A DNA stretch of 15,298 nt from G020348385 sp964580235 (GTDB lineage: Bacteria > Acidobacteriota > Aminicenantia > Aminicenantales > Aminicenantaceae): assembly GCA_964580235.1 (NCBI GenBank), contig CAZOJY010000089.1, forward strand, positions 1 to 15,298, read 5' to 3'. The notes beneath the pieces are model-generated. The model saw only the letters and a list, made by a program, of their open reading frames with translations. It was not told the DNA's origin and did not search any database. Each line of letters starts with the position of its first letter. Position 1 is the stretch's first letter. This document shows, one piece after another, positions 1 to 7,103 of this stretch. A program made the translations under genes and the position numbers.

Positions 1-1
1 A

Positions 2-862
2 TTTTTAAGGATTTCAAATCTAAAGAGTGTTGCTACCCAGTCTGTGATCGTGGCTCTCGGTGCCCTGGGGATGACATTTGTCATCGTCAGCGGTGGGATT
101 GACTTGTCTGCGGCCTCCAACATTGCCCTGGCTAGTGTGATCACGGCCTTTGCCATAAATGCGGGATTTTCTCCTGTGTTGGCCCTTTTTTTTGGCGTAT
201 TGACTGGAGGGATCGTAGGTTTGGCGAATGGTGTACTCATCACATCTTTACGGCTGGTTCCGTTTATCGTAACCCTCGGGATGTTGGGAATTGCCAGAGG
301 AGTGGCAAAATGGATGGCCGGAAATCAGAAAATAGATGCCCCGCTCACCTGGGTCAATGAACTCATGGCTAAAAGTCCAGGGCCATCTTGGATGCTCATG
401 GCTCCCGGGATATGGATAATGATTTTTTTCGCCGTGACCATGGCTGTTATTCTTCGCTATTCAGTTTTTGGGAGACATATATTTGCTATAGGCTCAAACG
501 AAGCGACCGCCCGCTTGTGCGGAATCCGGATAAATCGGACAAAAATCTTGGTGTATGTGGTAGCTGGTTTATTCTGCGGTCTGGGTGGAGTTATGGAATT
601 TTCAAGGCTGACGGTGGGAGATCCCACGGTAGCGGTGGGACTGGAATTGGATATTATCGCTGCTGTGGTGATCGGAGGGGGAAGTCTCAACGGTGGGGCC
701 GGCAGCATTCTCGGATCGATGATCGGCGTTTTTATCATGGCCTTTTTGCGCAACGGCAGCACCATGATGGGTTGGCCCAATTACATCCAAGAAATCATTA
801 TCGGAACCATAATCGTGGCGGCAGTCGCTTTGGACCAAATTCGTCATCGACAGTCTCTATGA
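2..862 (+). CDS. RbsC-like sugar ABC transporter permease (5' end cut by window)
   Basis: Inner-membrane permease of the ribose/xylose/galactose type ABC importers (RbsC/XylH/MglC family), which carry sugars delivered by a periplasmic binding protein. The frame is open from base 2, giving 286 visible residues; family members run to about 310-340, so roughly 30-50 N-terminal residues are missing. Seen in the sequence: an N-terminal GMTFVIVSGGIDLS stretch (GGID about 31-34), typical of the family; many hydrophobic helices; a cytoplasmic loop GSNEATARLCGI (about 164-174), the usual contact with the ATPase; and the conserved IAAVVIGGGSLNGGAGS near 219-235. The ATPase and binding protein are presumably encoded to the left. 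The exact sugar cannot be told. The GTG at 44 is an internal codon, not the start, because the homologous N-terminus continues upstream of it. Confidence 0.93.
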   Translation, partial: FLRISNLKSVATQSVIVALGALGMTFVIVSGGIDLSAASNIALASVITAFAINAGFSPVLALFFGVLTGGIVGLANGVLITSLRLVPFIVTLGMLGIARGVAKWMAGNQKIDAPLTWVNELMAKSPGPSWMLMAPGIWIMIFFAVTMAVILRYSVFGRHIFAIGSNEATARLCGIRINRTKILVYVVAGLFCGLGGVMEFSRLTVGDPTVAVGLELDIIAAVVIGGGSLNGGAGSILGSMIGVFIMAFLRNGSTMMGWPNYIQEIIIGTIIVAAVALDQIRHRQSL

Positions 863-968
863 CACCTGGGGCTGCATGTGTCCTTTAATTAGGACAGAGG
901 ACTTTGTTTTACTCTGGGGCAGCAAATGGCATGGATTTTGCACTTTTGATGGCCGGAAAGGAGGAAAG

Positions 969-2912
969 ATGAAAAAAAACACATTCATCATCCTTTGTTT
1001 GGTCTTGTCTGCGTCCTTTGGTTTCTCCTCCCCTCAGGAAGAAGAATATTACAGCAATGCCTTTGCGCGTTTGGATTATGTAAAAGGAGATGTCTATATC
1101 CAGCGGGCTGAAGATATGGGTTATGAAGAGGGCATGGTTAATCTGCCTATTGTTGCGGGTGATAAACTCGGTACTAGGGATGGCCGTGCCGAAATTCATT
1201 TCGGACGAAAAAACTATCTCCGTGTCGATAAATACACACAGATCGATTTCGTCAAACTTCCCCAGAGAGGAGACGATCGTGTCAGCCTGCAGTTGTTTTC
1301 CGGGAACATATATCTGCGGATTAACTCCCTGAATACTGAAAAGGAATTCGAGCTTCACAGTCCCGATGGATCCTTTTATATCCTGAAAGAAGGGCTCTAC
1401 CGTTTTGAGGTCAGAGATAATCAGGAAACGGCCCTTTTTGTGGTGGAGGGAACCGTCGAAGCCGCTGGTGAAGAGGGGTCTGAGATGGTCCGTGCCGGAG
1501 AAAAAATAATCGCAGCTAACGGATTTTTTTCCTCGGGCCCCGATTACATTTATGCCGGAAACGAGGATAGTTTCAGTGAATGGAATAGAGGCCGGGATAT
1601 CTTTCAGAACAGGTACGTGAGAACACGGTATTTGCCTGCTGATATGTATGAATATGAAGCTGAACTGGACTATTACGGCCGATGGGCTTATGAAAGGCCG
1701 TATGGATATGTATGGATTCCTGATGTCTACAACTATTCATGGAGGCCTTACTACAACGGAAGCTGGCTCTGGTACCCGGTCTGTGGGTGGACATGGGTTT
1801 CTTATGAACCATGGGGTTGGTGTGTTTCCCATTACGGCCGCTGGCACTGGAGAGTCGGCCTGGGCTGGTATTGGATCCCGACCAGGAGCTGGGGGCCTGC
1901 CTGGGTGCACTGGTACAACGGCATGGATTATGTTGGTTGGAGTCCGTTGAGTTATTACAATCGACCAGTGGTCATCCTCAATAACCATTTTTATGGCCGC
2001 TATTATGACAGCGACTACCCGGTTCATTCTCGCGCTCTGACTGTCATCCGAAAGGATCAGCTGAGCGCACGGCATGTGTCCAAGGTAGCCTTGGGTCAGT
2101 CAGGACTGTCTCGGCTCGGAAAGATCTCCTTATCGGCCAGACAACCTAATATCCGGCCCGCTTCCAGCCGGATGAATCTCAAGAGTTCTAAAGCATTAAA
2201 AGCTCTATCCCGCTCGAATGTCCGGTCTGTCTCAAAGAGCTATTCATCCGGAAAATCTATTCGATCATCGAGAGGGGAAAATCTTGCAAATCCTGCCCTC
2301 TCGCCCCAGAAGAGGTTTCGGACTACGGGACCGGTTCGCTCGAACGTGCAATCGCAACCAGCAAGGAGCCGGAATTCTCGCTCAGCGATAAAAACCTATC
2401 CTTCCAGAAATAGTTTAAGCGTGAAATCTACCAGAACCTATTCCAGTAGTCGCCCATCAGTCAAGAGCAGCCGAACAACCTCCTCATTGAAAACCAGATC
2501 CTCTGTGCCCAACTATCCTTCTCGTTTTTCCACATCGGCTCGATCCCGGTCTTCAAGCACAGCCAGAAGTTCCTATTCCTCCGTGCTTAAACGGTATTCA
2601 TCGCAATCCCGGTCCAGAATGCGTCCGACCTCTTCCCAAAGATCAACACCGAAAAAATTGACTTACAGGTCATCCTCGAGCCGATCATCTTATTCAAGAC
2701 CCAGCCGCTCTTCTCCCAAGATCAGGTCTTTCTCTTCCAGCTATAAATCCTATTCCCCGAGTCGAGTTTCCCCATCCAGGAGTTCTTCTTCCTCTCGGTC
2801 CTTCAGGAGCACCTCACGCCCTCGGGCCTCTCGCTCCTATCCTGCTCGAACCTCTTCATCACGATCGCGCTCTTCTTCCCGGTCGAGCTCAGCCAAGAGA
2901 GTAAAGAAATAG
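969..2912 (+). CDS. Exported FecR-like protein with Trp/Tyr-rich domain and long Ser/Arg-rich tail
   Basis: 647-residue exported protein of unknown function. The start at 969 is chosen over the in-frame ATG at 876 because AAAGGAGG lies directly upstream (957-964) and it opens a classic signal peptide (MKKN, hydrophobic core, likely cleavage near residues 21-22). Residues about 35-185 look like a FecR-type beta domain (VKGDVYIQRAED, later GDKLGTRDGRAEI and LFSGNIYLRIN). Residues about 235-330 hold 17 tryptophans plus many Tyr, Gly and Pro in WxW and GWxW patterns, resembling the DUF6600-type region seen after FecR domains in Acidobacteriota-like genomes (from memory). From about 395 to the end the protein is low-complexity Ser/Arg/Lys/Tyr, strongly basic, ending KRVKK. 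The tail uses mixed Ser and Arg codons, so it is not a simple DNA repeat. A surface or envelope-associated role is inferred. No promoter was recognised; a 106-bp gap separates it from the permease gene. Confidence 0.85.
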   Translation: MKKNTFIILCLVLSASFGFSSPQEEEYYSNAFARLDYVKGDVYIQRAEDMGYEEGMVNLPIVAGDKLGTRDGRAEIHFGRKNYLRVDKYTQIDFVKLPQRGDDRVSLQLFSGNIYLRINSLNTEKEFELHSPDGSFYILKEGLYRFEVRDNQETALFVVEGTVEAAGEEGSEMVRAGEKIIAANGFFSSGPDYIYAGNEDSFSEWNRGRDIFQNRYVRTRYLPADMYEYEAELDYYGRWAYERPYGYVWIPDVYNYSWRPYYNGSWLWYPVCGWTWVSYEPWGWCVSHYGRWHWRVGLGWYWIPTRSWGPAWVHWYNGMDYVGWSPLSYYNRPVVILNNHFYGRYYDSDYPVHSRALTVIRKDQLSARHVSKVALGQSGLSRLGKISLSARQPNIRPASSRMNLKSSKALKALSRSNVRSVSKSYSSGKSIRSSRGENLANPALSPQKRFRTTGPVRSNVQSQPARSRNSRSAIKTYPSRNSLSVKSTRTYSSSRPSVKSSRTTSSLKTRSSVPNYPSRFSTSARSRSSSTARSSYSSVLKRYSSQSRSRMRPTSSQRSTPKKLTYRSSSSRSSYSRPSRSSPKIRSFSSSYKSYSPSRVSPSRSSSSSRSFRSTSRPRASRSYPARTSSSRSRSSSRSSSAKRVKK

Positions 2913-2957
2913 TAAAATCACACCATCGATTCACAACGAATCTGGGCTAATTTCCTC

Positions 2958-2986
2958 TTTACTTTTATTATCGGCAGTGGTATAAA
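2958..2986 (+). promoter_or_regulatory. Promoter for the lipoprotein gene at 3092
   Basis: TTTACT (2958-2963), a 17-base spacer and TATAAA (2981-2986), preceded by TG in extended -10 position (TGG, 2978-2980). The predicted transcript starts near 2993, giving a leader of about 100 nt. The same TGGTATAAA element recurs at 6328 and 13160. Confidence 0.6.
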
Positions 2987-3013
2987 ATATTTTCGTTCCA
3001 GGTAAACTTAGCC

Positions 3014-3049
3014 TTCCTGACAGAGAGAAAACAGATTCCTGGTCAGGAA
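3014..3049 (+). repeat. Leader inverted repeat with two alternative 5' arms
   Basis: TTCCTGAC (3014-3021) is a perfect reverse complement of GTCAGGAA (3042-3049), an 8-bp stem with a 20-nt loop. A second TTCCTG copy at 3036-3041 can pair with the same 3' arm (CAGGAA, 3044-3049), so the two hairpins exclude each other. The element lies between the predicted transcription start and the GGAGG at 3079. It could be an RNA switch, a protein-binding dyad, or chance. Confidence 0.4.
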
Positions 3050-3091
3050 CCATCGCCGGAGCCTAGGGCAAATGTATTGGAGGTATGAGCT

Positions 3092-3841
3092 ATGTCTATT
3101 CAAACGAATACGGCGGAGAATGTGTCCCGACTGATCGGTATGATAATACTCGGTTTCCTTTTAATAACTTTCGGTTCTATATCCTGTAAAAAATCAGATC
3201 AAGGAGAGGCTGGAGAGGAAGGAACTGGATATCAAGAAGGGATCACGTCTTTTGAAGGCACCGTAAAAGCGGCTGTGGGCAAATATATGTTTCTTCCTGA
3301 AGCGAGTGGTTTTGATATTGTGATTCAAGGAAATCTGGAGTCAGGAATTGTGGAGGATTTGGTCGACAAAGAAGTTCGAGGAGAGGGAGAAATATCTGCG
3401 GACACACCCTCGATTTTGATTGCCAAAACTCTTGAAGTAAAGGGAGATACCGGCGAATGGACCAACATATTTACAGGAACCGAAGAGCTGGTACTAGAAG
3501 ATTTCCTGGATTTGAATGCCAGGGATGAATTTGTTGCTCTTGTTGATCTTGCTTATGATAAAAAAGATGTTTGGGAACAGAGTGAAAAAGTCAAGGTCTT
3601 CGGAAAGCTAGAAAACAGCAATGATGGGGATAAAATTGTTGTTTTCGATGATGAAGGCAAAGAAATTGGCAGAATCCTGGTAGACAGTTATACTGATTTT
3701 TGCCGGTATTACCTGAAAAAATTGGGGAATTTCGATAAGTACTGGTTTTATCTGAAGGTGAAAGACACGATAGATTGGAGCCAGAGGAGAAGAACCCGAG
3801 AGATGTTCCATGCAGATGTGGTTTTTGCCGGCCTATTCTAA
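3092..3841 (+). CDS. Orphan exported protein, probable lipoprotein
   Basis: 249 residues; family not recognised. The ATG at 3092 has GGAGG at 3079-3083. The N-terminus has a short polar stretch with Arg13, a hydrophobic core (14-27) and a Cys at 32 preceded by GSIS. This resembles a lipobox, but Ser at -3 is atypical, so lipid anchoring is likely rather than certain. An acidic Gly/Glu linker (about 36-50) follows. The mature part reads as short beta strands: EGTVKAAVGKYMFLPE, then VRGEGEIS, IAKTLEVKG and VKVFGKLEN followed by IVVFDDEGKEIGRILVD. The two halves look alike in pattern and hint at small beta-barrel (OB-like) folds, but this is inference. The C-terminus is rich in Lys, Arg, Tyr and Trp. 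It has its own promoter and a hairpin terminator downstream, so it is probably transcribed alone. Periplasmic or outer-membrane location is expected. Confidence 0.85.
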   Translation: MSIQTNTAENVSRLIGMIILGFLLITFGSISCKKSDQGEAGEEGTGYQEGITSFEGTVKAAVGKYMFLPEASGFDIVIQGNLESGIVEDLVDKEVRGEGEISADTPSILIAKTLEVKGDTGEWTNIFTGTEELVLEDFLDLNARDEFVALVDLAYDKKDVWEQSEKVKVFGKLENSNDGDKIVVFDDEGKEIGRILVDSYTDFCRYYLKKLGNFDKYWFYLKVKDTIDWSQRRRTREMFHADVVFAGLF

Positions 3842-3885
3842 TGGGACAGGCGCCTTATCCAAGGCATAATATATATGTTCTATTG

Positions 3886-3921
3886 AGCCAAGAATATCTT
3901 TTGATTTTCTGGGCTTTTTTT
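3886..3921 (+). terminator. Rho-independent terminator after the lipoprotein gene
   Basis: AGCC-A-AGAA (3886-3894) pairs with TTCT-G-GGCT (3907-3915), a 4+4 bp stem with one A-G mismatch and a 12-nt loop, followed by seven T (3915-3921). A smaller hairpin, GCCTT/AAGGC (3852-3865), lies upstream without a T tract. Confidence 0.6.
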
Positions 3922-3980
3922 ATGATCGGCCAAAAGTTCGAAAATGGGAAATGTCTCTTGTCAGAAAGGAGATTGAGGGT

Positions 3981-4448
3981 ATGAAGGTGACAAATATTTT
4001 CGCGGTCCTGGCCATTGGGATCCTTTGGGTCGTATTATGCACAACGAATCACATCAGCGGCCAGGAAAGAGTCGATTATGACAAAATCCTTGGCGCTTGG
4101 GAGATGGAAGTTGATTCAGGAGGTGAGTTCTTTTATCTTTCTTTTTCCATTGAAAAAACTGAGGAGGGATTAAAGGGCTCGATCAGTGAATCTTCTGGCT
4201 TTTTTTCAGATATTCCACTTGAAAACATCGAATTTAACGGAACGAACCTGAGCTTCGAAATGAATATACCCACTCCTCCGGATGGATACGAAAATTTGGT
4301 GAAGGCCGACTTTGAATTTATTGAGGGAAAATTGGAAGGAACACTGTCGGTTGAGTCTTTGGGGGCCTCCGCCTCAGCGACCGCCACCAAAAAAGCTGAG
4401 ACTGAATTATTTATACGGCTATCTCGGAGATTTTTTTCGGCCCAATAA
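3981..4448 (+). CDS. Small secreted beta-rich protein of unknown function
   Basis: 155 residues from the ATG at 3981, preferred over the in-frame ATG at 3951 because AAGGAG sits at 3966-3971 and the signal peptide then begins cleanly (MKVTN, hydrophobic 6-20, probable cleavage near Gly27-Gln28). The mature domain begins ILGAWEMEVDSGGEF and continues with alternating strands, LSFSIEKTEEGLKGSISE, FSDIPLENIEFNGTNLSFEM and a KLEGTL strand. That pattern of W, GLxGS, F-G and LEGT resembles the small beta domain found in front of some secreted alpha/beta hydrolases and as stand-alone lipocalin-like proteins in Acidobacteriota-like genomes, from memory of such sequences. No catalytic motif is visible. 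It follows a terminator; a TATGAT at 3921-3926 could serve as a -10 but lacks a well-placed -35. It ends 18 bases from the convergent amidase gene. Confidence 0.8.
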   Translation: MKVTNIFAVLAIGILWVVLCTTNHISGQERVDYDKILGAWEMEVDSGGEFFYLSFSIEKTEEGLKGSISESSGFFSDIPLENIEFNGTNLSFEMNIPTPPDGYENLVKADFEFIEGKLEGTLSVESLGASASATATKKAETELFIRLSRRFFSAQ

Positions 4449-4466
4449 GACTCGCAACAGAACAGG

Positions 4467-6167
4467 CTATTTTGTCAGGCTGGGATGTTGGAGATGGAAG
4501 TCTGTGGCATCCTGGAAGGCTTTTGCCAGCCGCAGAGTTTTGGCCTCTTCAAAAAGATTGCCTGTGAAAGATATGCTGGTCGGATTTCCTTTATCATCGA
4601 AACCGTTGGGAAGCACCACTGTTGGATGACCGGTTAGATTTGTGATGAGAAGGCTGTTTCCGCCAAAAGTGGGGGTCACAAACACGTCGATGTCTTTCAT
4701 CTTCTCAGCCATTTTCCGCCTCAGAAGTGTGCGCAGACGATTGGCCTGAATATATTCGACTGCGGGAATGAACCTTGCCTGTCTAAAAGTATTCGGCCAG
4801 GCTCCTCGTCCTTGCCGGACCAGGAGATCGTCCTTTCCGCTTCTCGTAAGATCATCGAAGGCTGCAGCAGCCTCTGCACTCAAGATAAAAGATATCACCC
4901 GAACAGGAAACTCGGGAAGCTCAAACGGGATGAGTTCGATTCCCATGGAATGCAGAACTTCCAGTGTCGCCTGGTCATTCGTCTTTGATCTTGATTTCTG
5001 CTCAAAAGCTTTCTTCAGAAAACCCACGCGGATATTCTGGAGATCGGAAGAAGGATCCCAATTGAAAGGAGCATTGACGATTGTCAGATCTTTTCCATCA
5101 GGTCCATAGATAGCGTGAAAGACCAGGGCGCAGTCTTCCGCAGTGCGGCAGATTGGGCCGATCTTGTCCATGCTCCAACTCAAGGCCATGGCTCCGTAAC
5201 GGCTGACGCGGCCGTATGACGGCCGCAATCCCGTTACTCCACATCGGGTAGAGGGAGAAACAATCGAACCTAAAGTCTCTGTCCCGATTGCAAAGGCAAC
5301 GAGACCGGCAGACGTGGCCGCAGCGGGTCCGGCGGATGATCCGCTCGACCCCTGCTCAGGATTCCATGGATTTCTTGTTTTGCCTCCGTACCAGACATCT
5401 CCCATCGCAAGCGCTCCCATCGAAAGTTTAGCAACCAGCACAGCGCCTGCTTCTTCGAGTCGCTTAACCACTGTGGCATCCTCATCAAAAATCTGATCTT
5501 TGTAAGGCATGGCCCCCCAAGTGGTTCGGATTCCTTTTGTTGCAAGTAGATCCTTTGCTCCCCATGGGATTCCATGAAGCGGGCCTCTGTAGTGCCCTGC
5601 GGCAATTTCTTCATCGGCTTTTTTGGCCTGCTCTAGAGCGAGATCTTCTGTTAATGTGATAACACATTTGAGTTGAGGACCAAATTTTTTTAGCCGATCG
5701 AGATACAAATTTGTGAGTTCGACAGATGTTATTTTACGCGTTTGGATGAGCTGCGCCAGACTGGCTACGGGATAGAATGCGAGATCTTCAAAATTTGAAG
5801 GAGCTTGAATTTCTGGATTGGCCGGATTAGGGAGAGGGATCGGTTCTTTTTCGAAGGACATTCCAGGCAAAACAGGGTTAAACTGGAGGGAGGGGGGAAT
5901 ATGATTTTCCAGCACAAGCTTGCGCATCTGAGTATAGTTGCGAAGATTTCTTCTCAAGTTTCCGAGCATCAGTTTTCTTTCTTTTCCTGTGAATTGAAGG
6001 CCTAGGATCTTTTCTGCCGATTCGATGTCTTTGGTTGTTAGCTTGCCGGCGCCCTTGAAGTAGTAAAGGGCAAAAGCCCCGCCAAAAATCAGAAGCGCCA
6101 CCGAAAAGATGAGCACAAATATCCCAATCCTGGCGGTATCTGTGCTTTTTGCGTTGTAGGCACCCAT
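4467..6167 (-). CDS. Membrane-anchored amidase (amidase signature family)
   Basis: 566-residue Ser-Ser-Lys amidase of the GatA/fatty-acid-amide-hydrolase superfamily, hydrolysing an unknown amide. The start at 6167 has AGGAGG 8 bases upstream (6176-6180 on the plus strand). Residues about 13-37 form one transmembrane helix, followed by a 90-residue linker, so the catalytic part is probably held on the membrane, likely outside the cytoplasm. The triad is complete: Lys205 in GIPWGAKDLL, cis-Ser277 in GSSGSSAG and nucleophile Ser301 in GTETLGSIVSPST, with the usual 24-residue Ser-Ser spacing. The stretch from 310 to 341 (TGLRPSYGRVSRYGAMALSW, then MDKIGPICR) is typical of stand-alone amidases. 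There is no gatB or gatC beside it, which argues against a role in tRNA amidation. It has its own strong promoter and converges on the gene ending at 4448. Confidence 0.93.
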   Translation of the reverse strand: MGAYNAKSTDTARIGIFVLIFSVALLIFGGAFALYYFKGAGKLTTKDIESAEKILGLQFTGKERKLMLGNLRRNLRNYTQMRKLVLENHIPPSLQFNPVLPGMSFEKEPIPLPNPANPEIQAPSNFEDLAFYPVASLAQLIQTRKITSVELTNLYLDRLKKFGPQLKCVITLTEDLALEQAKKADEEIAAGHYRGPLHGIPWGAKDLLATKGIRTTWGAMPYKDQIFDEDATVVKRLEEAGAVLVAKLSMGALAMGDVWYGGKTRNPWNPEQGSSGSSAGPAAATSAGLVAFAIGTETLGSIVSPSTRCGVTGLRPSYGRVSRYGAMALSWSMDKIGPICRTAEDCALVFHAIYGPDGKDLTIVNAPFNWDPSSDLQNIRVGFLKKAFEQKSRSKTNDQATLEVLHSMGIELIPFELPEFPVRVISFILSAEAAAAFDDLTRSGKDDLLVRQGRGAWPNTFRQARFIPAVEYIQANRLRTLLRRKMAEKMKDIDVFVTPTFGGNSLLITNLTGHPTVVLPNGFDDKGNPTSISFTGNLFEEAKTLRLAKAFQDATDFHLQHPSLTK

Positions 6168-6212
6168 GGTTTTATCCTCCTGAGATTCTGATAGTCTGGT
6201 TTATTATCAACG

Positions 6213-6241
6213 CTTATATCATAGGAAAATAATGATGTCAA
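6213..6241 (-). promoter_or_regulatory. Promoter of the amidase gene
   Basis: On the minus strand, a perfect TTGACA (6236-6241) is followed by a 17-base spacer and TATAAG (6213-6218), with TGA in extended -10 position (6219-6221). The transcript should start near 6206, about 40 bases before the ATG. It is divergent from the HAD promoter about 70 bases away. Confidence 0.75.
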
Positions 6242-6308
6242 AAAAGGCTTTCTCATCCCAATACCTGACAGTTATAAAATTCGTTCAGGAATAAAGAAAT
6301 TTAGGGGG

Positions 6309-6336
6309 TTGAGCAATAGGGATTTTCTGGTATAAA
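6309..6336 (+). promoter_or_regulatory. Promoter of the HAD phosphatase gene
   Basis: TTGAGC (6309-6314), a 16-base spacer and TATAAA (6331-6336) with an extended TGG at 6328-6330. The predicted start is near 6343. A weaker alternative, TTCTCA-N17-TATAAA, lies upstream at 6250-6278. Confidence 0.65.
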
Positions 6337-6369
6337 ATGTTTTTTTAATATGAGAGGAGATTCTCTCTT

Positions 6370-6975
6370 ATGATAAAATGTGTGATTTCTGACCTCGGCA
6401 AAGTCATTTTGTTTTTTGATAATCGAATTTTTTTCCGAAAAATGGCTGAATATTGTCCCTATTCAGCCCGCGATATTGCCGAACGCATCCACTGGCACAG
6501 GGATATGATCCGGTCTTTTGATACGGGAAGGCTAGAACCTGAGGATTTTTACAGAGAAGTTGCACATAAGTTTGAAGCAAAAATCGGGCAGGATGCCTTT
6601 TTTCGTATTTACAATGACGTTTTTTCCCTTAATCCTCCTGTTTTGGATATTTTGAGGAGGCTTAAAACTAGATACAAACGGGTTCTTCTCTCGAATACGG
6701 ACGTTGAGCGCTTTGGATTTATCAAAAAGAAATTCCCCGAGATTTTCCTGTTTGATGACTATGTCCTTTCCTACGAGGTGGGATACATGAAACCTCATCC
6801 GGAGATCTACTTGGAAGCGCTAAAGAGAGCCAGGCTTCGGGCCGCTGAATGTGTGTTCCTGGATGATTTGCCAGAGAATATCGAGGGAGCCCAAAAACTG
6901 GGTATGAACGCTGTTCTTTATGAGCCTCAAAACGACCTTGAAGTTAGGCTGAAACAGATGAATGTGATGATCTAA
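6370..6975 (+). CDS. HAD-superfamily hydrolase, YihX-like
   Basis: 201-residue haloacid-dehalogenase-fold phosphatase of subfamily IA. Motif I is VISDLGKVI with nucleophile Asp8; the second Asp of the usual DxD is Gly10, as in E. coli YihX (alpha-D-glucose-1-phosphatase), which reads FDLGNVI from memory. Motif II is LLSNTD (Ser108), motif III the Lys in GYMKPHPEIY (Lys141) and motif IV VFLDDLPENIEGA (Asp165-Asp166). The length and a helical cap at about 20-90 suit a small sugar-phosphate or nucleotide phosphatase, but the substrate cannot be read from sequence. The ATG at 6370 is preceded by GAGGAG (6354-6359). The gene has its own promoter and no convincing terminator before the nrd promoter. 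Confidence 0.9.
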   Translation: MIKCVISDLGKVILFFDNRIFFRKMAEYCPYSARDIAERIHWHRDMIRSFDTGRLEPEDFYREVAHKFEAKIGQDAFFRIYNDVFSLNPPVLDILRRLKTRYKRVLLSNTDVERFGFIKKKFPEIFLFDDYVLSYEVGYMKPHPEIYLEALKRARLRAAECVFLDDLPENIEGAQKLGMNAVLYEPQNDLEVRLKQMNVMI

Positions 6976-7027
6976 GGCGGGGCCCTAAATGGACGAAGAG
7001 CCTAAAAAATAAATAAATTTAAAAAAA

Positions 7028-7040
7028 GGCTTGACAAGCC
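7028..7040. promoter_or_regulatory. Perfect dyad over the nrdD -35 box
   Basis: GGCTTG-A-CAAGCC, a 6+6 bp inverted repeat with a single central base. It contains the TTGACA of the nrdD promoter at 7031-7036, so a protein bound here would block RNA polymerase. It may also be chance. Confidence 0.35.
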
Positions 7041-7060
7041 CTAACAATTGCATATATATT
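7031..7060 (+). promoter_or_regulatory. Promoter of the nrdD-redoxin-nrdG-dut operon
   Basis: A perfect TTGACA (7031-7036) followed by TATATT (7055-7060, 18-base spacer) or TATATA (7053-7058, 16-base spacer). The transcript should start near 7067, leaving a leader of about 180 nt that holds the NrdR-like sites. I recognise no riboswitch in the rest of the leader. Confidence 0.65.
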
Positions 7061-7071
7061 TTTTGTCGCAA

Positions 7072-7087
7072 ATACAATATTTAGTGT
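7072..7087. promoter_or_regulatory. NrdR box 1
   Basis: ATACAATATTTAGTGT matches 14 of 16 positions of the NrdR consensus as I know it (ACACWATATMTWGTGT). NrdR is the ATP-cone repressor of ribonucleotide reductase genes. The site starts a few bases after the predicted transcription start. Confidence 0.6.
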
Positions 7088-7103
7088 TAAACATCAGAGA
7101 GTG

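Noticed and set aside
879..896. Hairpin TGTCCT/AGGACA after the ABC permease gene as a terminator
   Set aside because: The stem is only 6 bp with a 6-nt loop, and the nearest T-rich stretch (904-910) is several bases away. It is too weak to call.
876..968. In-frame ATG at 876 as the start of the FecR-like protein
   Set aside because: It has no ribosome-binding site and would place 31 residues in front of a clear signal peptide that has its own AAAGGAGG.
2151..2912. The Ser/Arg tail as a DNA tandem repeat or frameshift artefact
   Set aside because: Ser and Arg codons vary throughout, no fixed repeat unit is seen, and the frame stays open to a single stop at 2910.
2928..2942. Hairpin GATTC/GAATC after the SR-tailed gene
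   Set aside because: A 5-bp stem without a T run is expected by chance in DNA of this composition.
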